Assembly (NCBI RefSeq): GCF_001578105.1
Contig: NZ_CP014275.1
Location: 1,550,001 to 1,614,000, forward strand
Direction: 5' to 3'
From: Martelella sp. AD-3
Lineage (GTDB): Bacteria > Pseudomonadota > Alphaproteobacteria > Rhizobiales > Rhizobiaceae
DNA: 64,000 nt
The notes under the pieces are model-generated. The model saw nothing but the letters and a program-made list of their open reading frames with translations, was not told the origin of the DNA and did no database searches. Shown piece by piece: positions 16,906 to 25,770 of the stretch. Made by a program: the position numbers and the translations under genes. How positions within the stretch are numbered: position 1 is the stretch's first letter; the number at the start of each line of letters is the position of its first letter.

Positions 16906-18069
16906 ATGCAGGTTCATATCGATTTCCAGAAGCGTCTCGCGCGCTTCCAGTCCATGCTGCGCGAACAGGGCGTCGACGTCCTCGTCGGGACGCGTCTGAA
17001 AACCGTCACCCACATCTCCGGCGGCTTCGTGCCGTGGCGCAGCGTCGTGATCGTTCCGGCCCAAGGCGAGATCCAGCTGATCACGGTCAATATGGATGCG
17101 CCGCGCATTCTCGCCGAGGGCTGGCTCGAGAATGTCGTCGGCTATGGCCGCCATTCGATGATCGAGATGGCCGTGCGCCGTATCCGCGAACTCGGCCTGC
17201 ACACGGGCCGGGTTGCCGTCGAGGACGGTTATTCCTGGTATCTGCCCGAAGGCATGATCACCAGACATGAATACGCGACGCTCGAGGCCGCCTTGCCCGA
17301 GGCCGAACTGACCAACCTGACCAAGCCGATCGATCACCTGATGCTGATCAAGGAGCCCGAGCAGATTGCGCTGATGCGTCAGGCAACCGCCATTACCGAC
17401 GCCGCGCAGGAAGCGGTTCGCCGTTCCGCGCGCCCGGGCATGGCCGAGACGGAGATCGCCGGCATTGCCGAGCAGGCCGCCCGCGACCTCGGCAGCGAAT
17501 TCGCCTGGACATTCACCGGCGGCCAGGAGATTGCTTCCGGCCACCGTACGTGGACCGGGGCCTGCACGCCGTCCACCCGCAAGGTCGTCCAGCGCGGCGA
17601 GTTCCTGCTGGTCGACCTCCACGCCATGTACGAGATGATGCTCGGCGATGTCTCCCACAACGCGATCATGGGCAAGCCGACGGCGGAACAGCAGAAGCTG
17701 ATCGATGCCTATGTGGAAAGCTGCCACTATCTGACCGCGGCCCTGAAACCCGGCCGCACGATCGGCGATGTTGCCGGCGATGTCCGCCGCTTCACGGTCG
17801 AAAAGGGCTGGGGCGACATGATCCGCGGCTTCGGCCACGGCATCGGCGCCTTCGGCAACGAATGGTATCCCTCCTTCACCGACTTCGCGATGGAATATGT
17901 CAGCGAGCCCGACTACGTGATGCAGCCCGGCTTCATGGAAATCATAGCGCTCACCTGCAACCTGCCGGGCGTCGGCGGCCTGCGCTACGAGCGCGCCTGG
18001 GTGATCACCGAGGACGGCGCGGAATGCATGTCGAAAACGCCGATCGAGCCCTGGGTCTACGAAGGCTGA
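16906..18069 (+). CDS. M24 family peptidase homologue (Xaa-Pro aminopeptidase/creatinase fold)
   Basis: 387-residue protein with the creatinase-like N-terminal domain and the C-terminal pita-bread domain. Of the five usual metal ligands I can align Asp237 (LLVDLHA), Asp248 (LGDVSHN), His311 (GFGHGIG) and Glu362 (LRYERAW). The fourth, normally Glu in an EPG motif, appears to be Ala348 (IALTCNLPG). Creatinases work without metal, so this may be a metal-independent amide or C-N hydrolase rather than a peptidase. AGGAG precedes the ATG. It lies between an acyl-CoA ligase and an aldehyde dehydrogenase, which suggests that it cleaves an imported amide or amidine-like compound; this is inference. 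Confidence 0.85.
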   Translation: MQVHIDFQKRLARFQSMLREQGVDVLVGTRLKTVTHISGGFVPWRSVVIVPAQGEIQLITVNMDAPRILAEGWLENVVGYGRHSMIEMAVRRIRELGLHTGRVAVEDGYSWYLPEGMITRHEYATLEAALPEAELTNLTKPIDHLMLIKEPEQIALMRQATAITDAAQEAVRRSARPGMAETEIAGIAEQAARDLGSEFAWTFTGGQEIASGHRTWTGACTPSTRKVVQRGEFLLVDLHAMYEMMLGDVSHNAIMGKPTAEQQKLIDAYVESCHYLTAALKPGRTIGDVAGDVRRFTVEKGWGDMIRGFGHGIGAFGNEWYPSFTDFAMEYVSEPDYVMQPGFMEIIALTCNLPGVGGLRYERAWVITEDGAECMSKTPIEPWVYEG

Positions 18070-18098
18070 TCTGACGCTTTGTCGAGAAGGAGGACGAG

Positions 18099-19523
18099 AT
18101 GATGAATTATGACAGCTTCTACATCGGCGGCGCCTGGGTTCCGCCCGAAGGAACGGGCGAATTTGTCATCGCCAGTCCCTCGAACCTGGAGCCGGTGGGC
18201 AGGGTACCCGCCGGTTCTTCCGCCGACGTCGCCAGGGCCGTCAGCGCCGCGCGCGGCGCGTTTGCCGCGTGGTCGGCAACGTCAGGCCAAGAGCGCGGCG
18301 CCATCCTTGCGCGTGTCGCCGAACTGCTCGAGGGCCGCCGCGAGGACATCGCGCAGTTGATAACGAGTGAGGTCGGCATGCCGATCAAGATGAGCCGGGC
18401 GATCCAGGCAGGATTGCCGCTCGAGGCATGGAAACGCTATGCCGAGCGCGCCAAAACCCATGCCTTCGAGACCCGGCTTGCAAATTCGCGCATTCTTCAG
18501 GTTCCCGTCGGCGTCGTTGCCTGTATCACGCCCTGGAACTATCCGCTGCATCAGGTAACGGCAAAGGTCGCGGCCGCGCTCGCCGCCGGCTGCACGGTCG
18601 TCCTGAAACCCTCCGAGGTGGCGCCGCTCAGCGCCTTCCTGCTCGCCGAGGCGCTTGACCAGGCCGGCCTGCCCGCCGGCGTGTTCAATCTCGTCGTGGG
18701 GGATGGCGAAAGCGTCGGCGAGGCGCTGGTGACGAACCCGGAAGTCGACATGATTTCATTTACCGGATCCACTGCCGTCGGCAAGCGCATCGCTCGGCTG
18801 GCGGCGGAAAACCTGACGCGGGTGTCGCTGGAACTCGGCGGCAAGTCCGCCGCCGTCGTTCTCGAGGATGGCGACCTGGAGCGCGCCGTCAAGAACACCG
18901 TCAATGCTTGTTTTTTGAACGGCGGACAGACCTGTTCGGCGCTGACGCGCCTGCTGGTGCCGGAAAGCCGCTATGAAGAGGCGAGGGCGATTGCGGCAAA
19001 GGCGGCAAGCCGCTTCGTTCCCGGCGACCCGCTTGACGATCAGACCCGGCTTGGCCCGCTGGTTTCCGAACGCCAGAAAAACAGGGTGCTCGACTATATC
19101 GGCAAGGGGATCGATTGCGGCGCGGAACTGGTTGCAGGCGGACTCGAACCGGTTGACGGCCCCGGCCACTTCGTGCGCGCGACAGTGTTCGGAAGGGTCA
19201 ACCCCGCAAGCGCCATCGCCCAGGAGGAAATTTTCGGGCCCGTATTGTCGATCATCTGCTATCGCGACGAGGATGAAGCCCTGGCGATTGCCAACGGAAC
19301 GAAGTATGGGCTGGCCGGCGCGGTCTGGTCTCAGGATGAGGCAAGAGCGCAAGGCTTCGCCGCGCGTATGGAGACCGGACAGATCGATATCAATGGCGCC
19401 CCCTTTAACCTGGACGCCCCGTTCGGCGGCTTCAGGCACTCCGGCTATGGCCGTGAAAACGGCCCCTACGGATTGTCCGAATTCCTCGAGGAGCGTGCCC
19501 TGCAATTGCCGCAGGATGCCTGA
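18099..19523 (+). CDS. Aldehyde dehydrogenase (NAD(P)-dependent)
   Basis: 474-residue cytoplasmic enzyme oxidising an aldehyde to the acid. Motifs: PWNYPLHQ near residue 147, FTGSTAVGKRI (coenzyme binding), catalytic Glu in VSLELGGKS, catalytic Cys in NGGQTCSALTR near residue 275, and the late EEIFGPVLSI and PFGGFRHSGYGRE. AAGGAGG precedes an ATG pair. Last intact gene of the liv-type operon; a stem-loop follows the stop. It probably makes the acid used by the ligase, or finishes oxidation of a cleavage product of the M24 protein. Confidence 0.94.
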   Translation: MMNYDSFYIGGAWVPPEGTGEFVIASPSNLEPVGRVPAGSSADVARAVSAARGAFAAWSATSGQERGAILARVAELLEGRREDIAQLITSEVGMPIKMSRAIQAGLPLEAWKRYAERAKTHAFETRLANSRILQVPVGVVACITPWNYPLHQVTAKVAAALAAGCTVVLKPSEVAPLSAFLLAEALDQAGLPAGVFNLVVGDGESVGEALVTNPEVDMISFTGSTAVGKRIARLAAENLTRVSLELGGKSAAVVLEDGDLERAVKNTVNACFLNGGQTCSALTRLLVPESRYEEARAIAAKAASRFVPGDPLDDQTRLGPLVSERQKNRVLDYIGKGIDCGAELVAGGLEPVDGPGHFVRATVFGRVNPASAIAQEEIFGPVLSIICYRDEDEALAIANGTKYGLAGAVWSQDEARAQGFAARMETGQIDINGAPFNLDAPFGGFRHSGYGRENGPYGLSEFLEERALQLPQDA

Positions 19524-19530
19524 TCAGGAC

Positions 19531-19564
19531 CAGATGGACGGCTTCATGGCGGCCGTCCAATCTG
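19531..19564 (+). terminator. Stem-loop after the aldehyde dehydrogenase gene
   Basis: Near-perfect inverted repeat (CAGATGGACGGC against GCCGTCC-A-ATCTG) seven bases after the stop. No T-run, so termination may need Rho; it marks the probable end of the operon. Confidence 0.5.
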
Positions 19565-19715
19565 CCGAAGCCAACCTGTCGGCCGAAAAAACAGACCGAA
19601 CCATGCGGGCGGCGCGCATTAGCGCCTGCCCGCGCACGGCGTGGTGAACACGGCTGATTGCCCTTGAGGAAGGGATGACGATCGCCTTTTTGAAGTTCGC
19701 CTGGCGGCGGAACTG

Positions 19716-19955
19716 ATGACGGCGCCGCGCGCCATCAGGGGTATGGTCAAGTTTGCCGCCCTCGTGGTCGGCCTGACGACACCGCCGGTCAGCCCCTGTC
19801 TTTTTGCCGCAGTCAGCGGCAGCAAGCTCTGGATCGAAACCATAAGTCCTGCCATGCTGCCGTTCTATGCGATTCAGGTCGTTTTCCTGCTCATGCGTGT
19901 TCTTGTGCGGGAAATCTCGCTCGCCCCGCCGCGGATGGCTGGCTTCAACAATTGA
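19716..19955 (+). pseudogene. Remnant of a TRAP transporter large permease (DctM C-terminus)
   Basis: A 79-codon stretch reads like the last part of a DctM/SiaM-type TRAP permease: GLTTPPVSPCLFAAVSG followed by IETISPAMLPFYAIQVVFLLM. Family members end with a TTPPVG-CLF motif and one more membrane helix. The remaining approximately 350 residues are absent: upstream is only the aldehyde dehydrogenase, its stem-loop and non-coding sequence. The fragment stops 23 bases before the dihydroxyacetone kinase. It is best read as a deletion relic of a transporter operon that once ended with the kinase. Confidence 0.75.
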
Positions 19956-19977
19956 CATTTTACACAGGCAAAAGCCC

Positions 19978-21714
19978 ATGAAAAAACTCATCAACGATCC
20001 GCGCCATCTGGTTCGCGAAGTGCTCGAAGGGATTTTGGACACCACGCCCGGTCTAGCGCTTCTCGACACGGAAAACGTTCTTGTCCGCTGGGATGATCGT
20101 CCCGTGGATGAGCGACCGGTCGCCGTGCTTTCGGGCGGTGGCAGCGGCCATGAACCCGGACATGCCGGCTATGTCGGCATGGGCATGCTGGCCGGCGCGA
20201 TTGCCGGCGATGTCTTCACGTCTCCGAGCGTCGACGCCGTTCTCGCCGGCATCAAGGCCGTCGCTGGGCCGCGTGGCGCGGTGCTTATCGTCAAGAACTA
20301 TACTGGTGACCGCCTCAATTTCGGCCTGGCCGCGGAAATGGCCACGGCACAGGGTATTCCCACCGAAATCGTCGTTGTTGCCGATGACGTGGCGCTGAGG
20401 GACACCGTTGCGCCCGAGCGCCGCCGCGGCATTGCCGGTACAGTTCTTGTGCACAAGGTGGCAGGAAGCGCTGCCGAACGCGGCCTGCCGGTCGATGAGG
20501 TTGCGGCGCTGGCGCGCCAAGCCGCCGAGGCCGTCGGCACCATGGGCGTGGCGCTTGGCGCCTGCACTGTGCCCTCCATCGGCAAGCCGGGCTTCACACT
20601 CGGGGAAGAGGAGATTGAAATCGGTCTCGGCATTCATGGGGAGAAGGGCGTCGAGCGGGTCCCCATGCAATCTGCCGATGCCCTCGTTGATCGCATGGTT
20701 GACGCCATCGTCGCCGACAAGGCGCTTGTCCGCGATCAGCAGGTTGCCATTCTCGTCAACGGCCTTGGCGCAACACCGCCGATCGAGCTGACTGTCGTCG
20801 CGAGGCGTGCTCTGGCGCGCGCCCGCGAAGCGGGGCTGCGCGTCGAGCGCCTCTATTGCGGCGTCTATCTATCCGCCCTCGACATGCCGGGCTGCTCCAT
20901 CAGCATTCTGCCACTGACGGATGCGTTGCTTGCCGCGCTTGACGCGCCCACCGAAGTGCGCGTCTGGGGCGGTGACGGCAGGATCGCGCCCGAACGTCGC
21001 ATCCTTGCCGCGCCGGCAACAAGCACCGTGACGAGGGCGTATGCGAAGGGTGATCAGGCCGAACAGATCCGTGCCTGCGCGCTGGCGGTCGCGCGCGAAC
21101 TGATCGCCGCCGAAACCCATCTCGCCGATCTCGACAGCCAGGCCGGCGATGGCGATCTGGGCGCCAGCATGGTGCGTGGCGCCGAAGCAATCCGCGCCCT
21201 GTCCGAGACCGCCTTCAATACACCCGAATCCGCCTGCGCGGAGATCGGGGACGCGCTCCGGCGCGCCATCGCCGGGAGTTCGGGCCCATTTTATGCTGTA
21301 GGGCTTGTTCGCGCCGCCAGCGCCCTGCAGGGTAAGGCCGAAGCCTCGGCCCGGGACTGGTCCGCTGCCTTCTCTGCCGCGGTCGATGCTGTCGAGCAAC
21401 TCGGTGGCGCTCGGGTCGGAAACCGTACAATGATCGATGCCCTGCGTCCGGCTGCCGATGCCTTGGCGAAGGGCCTTGCTGACGGCGCCGAGCCTCTTCA
21501 CGCATTCCAAGCCGCTGTCACAGCCGCACAATCCGGCGCCGATGCAACCGCCGAGATGCAACCCTCGCTCGGACGTGCAGCGTATCTCGGCGATCGTGCC
21601 AAAGGCGTGAAGGACGGGGGTGCTGTCGCAGTCTCACTGTGGCTCAAGGCCATTTCGGACGAGATTGCCAGGTCTCGGGAACAGAAAGGAGGACCGGGGA
21701 ATCTGCCCGGTTGA
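19978..21714 (+). CDS. Dihydroxyacetone kinase, ATP-dependent (DhaK-DhaL fusion)
   Basis: 578-residue single-chain kinase that phosphorylates dihydroxyacetone (or a related triose or tetrulose) with ATP. Residues 1-330 are the DhaK domain: GGGSGHEPGHAGYVG at 52-66 and His220 in GLGIHGEKG, the residue that holds the substrate covalently. The C-terminal DhaL domain has LDSQAGDGDLG (Mg-ATP Asp residues) and GSSGPFYAVGL. The ATG at 19978 begins with the family start MKKLINDP. Fused proteins of this kind use ATP, not the PTS. On both sides lie gene relics (TRAP permease tail, SDR), so the kinase is the survivor of a larger polyol or ketose locus. Confidence 0.93.
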   Translation: MKKLINDPRHLVREVLEGILDTTPGLALLDTENVLVRWDDRPVDERPVAVLSGGGSGHEPGHAGYVGMGMLAGAIAGDVFTSPSVDAVLAGIKAVAGPRGAVLIVKNYTGDRLNFGLAAEMATAQGIPTEIVVVADDVALRDTVAPERRRGIAGTVLVHKVAGSAAERGLPVDEVAALARQAAEAVGTMGVALGACTVPSIGKPGFTLGEEEIEIGLGIHGEKGVERVPMQSADALVDRMVDAIVADKALVRDQQVAILVNGLGATPPIELTVVARRALARAREAGLRVERLYCGVYLSALDMPGCSISILPLTDALLAALDAPTEVRVWGGDGRIAPERRILAAPATSTVTRAYAKGDQAEQIRACALAVARELIAAETHLADLDSQAGDGDLGASMVRGAEAIRALSETAFNTPESACAEIGDALRRAIAGSSGPFYAVGLVRAASALQGKAEASARDWSAAFSAAVDAVEQLGGARVGNRTMIDALRPAADALAKGLADGAEPLHAFQAAVTAAQSGADATAEMQPSLGRAAYLGDRAKGVKDGGAVAVSLWLKAISDEIARSREQKGGPGNLPG

Positions 21715-21734
21715 GTAAAGTCCGGGACCGGCGG

Positions 21735-22037
21735 TGCACAGGTGGTCAACGGCAGGAATGCGATCCGGCTTGCCGTCGCCGCGAACGAGAAGCGCGCTGT
21801 CGGCACACGATGCATGAGGCCTGGTTCGACGTCACGGCCGAGGATACCGTCATTGCCGCTTTCGAACACATGGGTGCCGAGGGGGTCGATATCCTGATCA
21901 ACATGCCGGCATCCAGGCGGTGCGCGCCACGTTCGCGCTCCATCCGGGCAGCCAAGGGCGGCATCAATCTCCTGACGCGTTCGATGGCAGCCAGATCATC
22001 CGCGTCGACGGCGGAATGCTCCCCGTTCTTGAGAGGC
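21735..22037 (+). pseudogene. Decayed short-chain dehydrogenase/reductase (SDR)
   Basis: Pieces of one SDR can be read in order but in different frames. First GAQVVNGRNAIRLAVAANEK, then after a frameshift near 21800 WFDVTAEDTV and GVDILINMPA, then directly KGGINLLTRSMA (the part following the catalytic Tyr/Lys), then after another shift QIIRVDGGMLPVLE. About 100 residues between the NNAG-like motif and the Lys are missing, including the catalytic Tyr. The VNGRN and FDVT pattern is like gluconate 5-dehydrogenases. It lies directly after the dihydroxyacetone kinase stop, so the two probably once formed an operon. Confidence 0.75.
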
Positions 22038-22315
22038 GTCGAAGGAGCGACCTTGAGCGCGCGCCGCTGCTTTCCGATCTCGGGCTTCAGTTCAGGTCCA
22101 TCGCAGGTCTGCTTCTCCCGCGTTCGCCGGAACAGCAGACCTACCGCAATTGCACCGCGTTTTTGTCATATCCCGCGGTGCAGGGACGGCGGCTTGGCAT
22201 ACTTGCTATATACGGGAAATATATAGGACAGTTTGCCCTGCTATAAGTTCTCAATAGCGGATCTGGTTTTGAATCCGCAAAACGGACGGCGTCACATTTG
22301 TCGGAGGAAGCAGAG

Positions 22316-24718
22316 ATGAGCGACATGATCGATTTTGCCGCAGGCGCGCCGGGTATCGGTTCCAGGTGGACGTCGAGCGCCAAGAGCGGGGTTGGCACCG
22401 CGCTTTCGACGGCTTCGCCGGTCTGGTTTACGCTGAGCCACGGCATTCTCAACGAGATATATTATCCGCGCGTCGACAGCGCCTGCACCCGCGATTTCGG
22501 TTTCCTCGTGACCGGCCCGGATGGCTATTTTTCCGAGGAAAAGCGCGATTGCGAGCAGGAGACAACGCCGCTCGAGGATGGCGTTCCGGCCTTTTCGATC
22601 GTCAACACCGCCCTTGACGGCGCCTACCGGATCAGAAAGCAGATCATCAGCGATCCGGCGCGGGCTGTCGTCCTCCAGCGCATTTCGTTCAGCGCGCTCA
22701 AGGGCAGGACCCGCGATTACCGGGTGACCGCGCTTCTAGCGCCGCATCTGGTCAATGCCGGTGCGTCGAACTCCGCCTGGATCGGCGAATTCGAGGGCGC
22801 GCCGGCGCTGTTTGCCAGCGGCCGCTCCCGCTATCTGGCGCTGGTATCAAGCGCGCCGTGGCGGGCAATGTCCGCCGGTTTCGTCGGAACGTCGGATGGC
22901 TGGCAGCAATTGTCCCGGCATGGGCGGCTCGTCGACCAGTACCAGCGCGCCGATGACGGCAATGTGGCGCTGGCCGGCGAGATCGATTTTTCCGGCGGCG
23001 ATGGTTCCGTGGTACTGGCGCTCGGTTTCGGCCAGACCGAACACGAAGCGGCGGCCGCAGCCACGCGGAGCCTGAAGGACGGCTTCGACCACGCTCTGGA
23101 TAAATTCATAACCGGCTGGCGGAAATGGCAGGACGGTCTGGTCCCGCTCGATCGCAAGGCGGAAGACGGGATCAACGCCTATCGCGTCTCGACGGCGGTG
23201 CTTGCGACCCACCGGGCCTCGGACCGGCCCGGCGCCGCGGTTGCCAGCCTGTCGATCCCCTGGGGCTATTCGAAAGGCGATGACGATCTTGGCGGCTACC
23301 ATCTTGTGTGGCCGCGCGACCTGGTCGAGACGGCCGGCGGCTTTCTGGCCGCAGGCGACGCGAAAGAGGCGCTGGCGATCCTCGATTATCTGCGCGAGTT
23401 GCAGCAGCCCTCCGGCCGCTGGGCGCAGAACTTCTGGCTCGACGGCAAGCCCTACTGGCATGGCGTCCAGATGGACGAGTGCGCCTTTCCGATCCTGCTT
23501 ACCGACATGTTGCGGCGTCAGGGCCATCTGAACAGCAAGACGATCCGCCGCTTTCTGCCGATGATCAAGAGCGCCGCCGGCTATATCCTCGCCAATGGTC
23601 CGTCCACCGGAGAAGACCGCTGGGAAGAGGACGGCGGATACAGCCCGTTCACGCTCGCGGTCGAAATCACGGCCCTGCTGGCCGCTGCCGATATTCTGGA
23701 AGCCGAGGGCGAAACGAAAGCGGCCCATCATCTGCGCGAGACGGCCGATTGCTGGAACGAGCAGATCGAGAAATGGACCTTCGAGGGCGATCCGGACCTC
23801 TGCCGGGCACTGGATATCGCGGGCTATTACGTCCGCATTGCCGCGCCCGGGGCAACGGATGCCGCCGGACCGGCTGGCGAAACGCCGATCCGCAACCAGA
23901 CGCCCGACCGTTCGATCATGGCGAGCGATGCCGTGATCAGTCCGGACGCGCTGGCGCTGGTGCGCTTCGGGCTGCGCGCGGCGGACGATCCGCATATCGT
24001 CGATACCGTCAAGGCGATCGACCACACGCTGCGGAGGGAACTGCCGCAAGGCCCGCTCTGGTACCGCTACACCGGCGACGGCTATGGCGAGCATGAAGAC
24101 GGTCGGGCATTCGACGGTATCGGTCAGGGGCGGCCCTGGCCCTTGCTGGCCGGCGAGCGCGCCCACTACGAGCTTGCCGCCGGCCGAACCGATGCGGCCA
24201 AGGCCCTGCTTCAAACGCTTGAAAAATCCGCCAATGCCGGCGGGCTGCTCCCGGAGCAAAGCTGGGATGGCCCCGACATGCCGGACCGCGAGCTCTATTT
24301 CGGGCGGCCTTCGGGCAGCGCGATGCCGCTGGTCTGGGCGCATTCGGAGCATATCAAACTGTTGCGCTCGCTCGCCGATGGCGCCGTGTTCGACATGCCG
24401 CCGCAGGGCCGGAGCCGGTATATCGAGAGGCAGACAACGTCAAAAATACGGATCTGGCGGTTCGACAACAGGCTGGCCACGATCCCGGTCGGCAAGAATC
24501 TCAGGATCGAACTGGCGGATGCGGCCACCATTCACTGGAGCGCCGATGGCTGGTCGACCGTCAAGGACATCAAGACGAGGCCATCGGGGCTCGGGACCCA
24601 TTTCGCGGATCTGCCATTGAAGGGCGTGGAACCCGGACATGCCGTGGTCTTCACTTTCTTCTGGCCGGAAAGCGGAGAGTGGGAGAATGTAGATTTCACC
24701 GTTCGCGTCGGCGAGTAG
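22316..24718 (+). CDS. GH15 glucoamylase-type glucan 1,4-alpha-glucosidase
   Basis: 800-residue glycoside hydrolase family 15 protein, releasing glucose from alpha-glucans or dextrans. The N-terminal beta-sandwich starts GAPGIGSRWTSSAKSGVGTAL; the (alpha/alpha)6 barrel follows with VWPRDLVETAGG, the general acid region DRWEEDGGYSP near residue 440 and the general base in LLPEQSWDG near residue 647; a C-terminal sandwich resembles glucodextranase. I chose the ATG at 22316 over an upstream TTG because GGAGG lies 8 bases before it. No signal peptide is evident, so it may act on intracellular glucan such as glycogen. The next genes encode oxidative pentose phosphate enzymes, which suits glucose feeding NADPH production. 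The 275 bp upstream hold an AT-rich promoter-like stretch near 22200. Confidence 0.93.
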   Translation: MSDMIDFAAGAPGIGSRWTSSAKSGVGTALSTASPVWFTLSHGILNEIYYPRVDSACTRDFGFLVTGPDGYFSEEKRDCEQETTPLEDGVPAFSIVNTALDGAYRIRKQIISDPARAVVLQRISFSALKGRTRDYRVTALLAPHLVNAGASNSAWIGEFEGAPALFASGRSRYLALVSSAPWRAMSAGFVGTSDGWQQLSRHGRLVDQYQRADDGNVALAGEIDFSGGDGSVVLALGFGQTEHEAAAAATRSLKDGFDHALDKFITGWRKWQDGLVPLDRKAEDGINAYRVSTAVLATHRASDRPGAAVASLSIPWGYSKGDDDLGGYHLVWPRDLVETAGGFLAAGDAKEALAILDYLRELQQPSGRWAQNFWLDGKPYWHGVQMDECAFPILLTDMLRRQGHLNSKTIRRFLPMIKSAAGYILANGPSTGEDRWEEDGGYSPFTLAVEITALLAAADILEAEGETKAAHHLRETADCWNEQIEKWTFEGDPDLCRALDIAGYYVRIAAPGATDAAGPAGETPIRNQTPDRSIMASDAVISPDALALVRFGLRAADDPHIVDTVKAIDHTLRRELPQGPLWYRYTGDGYGEHEDGRAFDGIGQGRPWPLLAGERAHYELAAGRTDAAKALLQTLEKSANAGGLLPEQSWDGPDMPDRELYFGRPSGSAMPLVWAHSEHIKLLRSLADGAVFDMPPQGRSRYIERQTTSKIRIWRFDNRLATIPVGKNLRIELADAATIHWSADGWSTVKDIKTRPSGLGTHFADLPLKGVEPGHAVVFTFFWPESGEWENVDFTVRVGE

Positions 24719-24749
24719 AGCGAACCAGCACAGGAGGCGGAGTTTGGAC

Positions 24750-25751
24750 ATGCAGATTGGAATGATGGGGCTCGGGCGGATGGGCGCCAACATGGTGCGG
24801 CGTCTCATGAAGGACGGCCATGAATGCGTCGTCTACGACGTCAACGCCGACAATGTCGCCGCACTGGTGAAGGAAGGCGCGGTCGGCGCCAGTTCCGTCG
24901 AGGACCTTGTCGACAGGCTGGAAAAGCCCCGCGCGGTGTGGATGATGCTGCCGGCGGCGATCACGCCGCGGATTGCCCGCGACCTTGCGGGCAAGCTCGA
25001 AAAGGGTGATGCCATCATCAATGGCGGCAATTCGCACTATCGCGACGCAATCGACCTCGCCGCGGAATTTTCGCCCGCCGGCATCGACTTCATCGACGCC
25101 GGCACGTCGGGCGGCGTGTGGGGTCTCGAGCGCGGCTATTCGCTGATGATCGGGGGCCCGAAGGCTGCGGTAGAGCGGCTCGACCCGATCTTCGCCTCGC
25201 TCGCGCCGGGCGCCGATGCGGGGGCAGCGCCGGACGCATCCACGGGCACGGCATCGCGGGGCTATCTCCATTGCGGGCCCACCGGGGCGGGCCATTTCGT
25301 CAAGATGGTGCATAACGGCATCGAATACGGCGTGATGGCGGCCTATGCGGAAGGGCTGAACGTGCTGAAGGCGGCCAATGCCGGCAAGGCAGAACGCGAA
25401 GTCGACGCCGAAACCACGCCGCTCTCGAACCCGGAATACTACCAGTTCGACATCGATCTCGCGGCCGTGACCGAGGTCTGGCGTCATGGCTCGGTGATCG
25501 GCTCCTGGCTTCTGGACCTGACCGCGGCGGCGCTGAAGGAGAACCCGCATCTGGAAGGCTTCGACGGCAGGGTGTCGGATTCGGGCGAAGGCCGCTGGAC
25601 ATTGCAGGCGGCAATCGACACCGGCGTTCCCGCGCCGATCCTGTCATCGGCGCTGTTCGAGCGGTTCTCCTCGCGCGGCGAGGCGGAATTTGCTGGCAAG
25701 ATTCTCTCGGCGATGCGCTACGCCTTCGGCGGCCATCTGGAAAAATCGTGA
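24750..25751 (+). CDS. gnd: 6-phosphogluconate dehydrogenase, decarboxylating (short GndA/YqeC type)
   Basis: Cytoplasmic enzyme turning 6-phosphogluconate into ribulose 5-phosphate and CO2. The N-terminal Rossmann motif is [14 protein letters not shown]; the substrate-binding motifs are [20 protein letters not shown] and the catalytic Lys/Asn stretch [16 protein letters not shown]. At 333 residues it is the short bacterial type, usually NAD-preferring, not the 470-residue form. GGAG lies 7 bases before the ATG at 24750; a TTG at 24744 has an AGGAGG 6 bases before it and could be used instead. Located between the GH15 gene and zwf in one operon. Confidence 0.93.
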   Translation: MQIGMMGLGRMGANMVRRLMKDGHECVVYDVNADNVAALVKEGAVGASSVEDLVDRLEKPRAVWMMLPAAITPRIARDLAGKLEKGDAIINGGNSHYRDAIDLAAEFSPAGIDFIDAGTSGGVWGLERGYSLMIGGPKAAVERLDPIFASLAPGADAGAAPDASTGTASRGYLHCGPTGAGHFVKMVHNGIEYGVMAAYAEGLNVLKAANAGKAEREVDAETTPLSNPEYYQFDIDLAAVTEVWRHGSVIGSWLLDLTAAALKENPHLEGFDGRVSDSGEGRWTLQAAIDTGVPAPILSSALFERFSSRGEAEFAGKILSAMRYAFGGHLEKS

Positions 25752-25770
25752 CGGGGCGGAGGTCGAGACG

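Noticed and set aside
22847..24352. Minus-strand open frame of 501 codons
   Set aside because: Antisense to the GH15 gene, which has all catalytic motifs.
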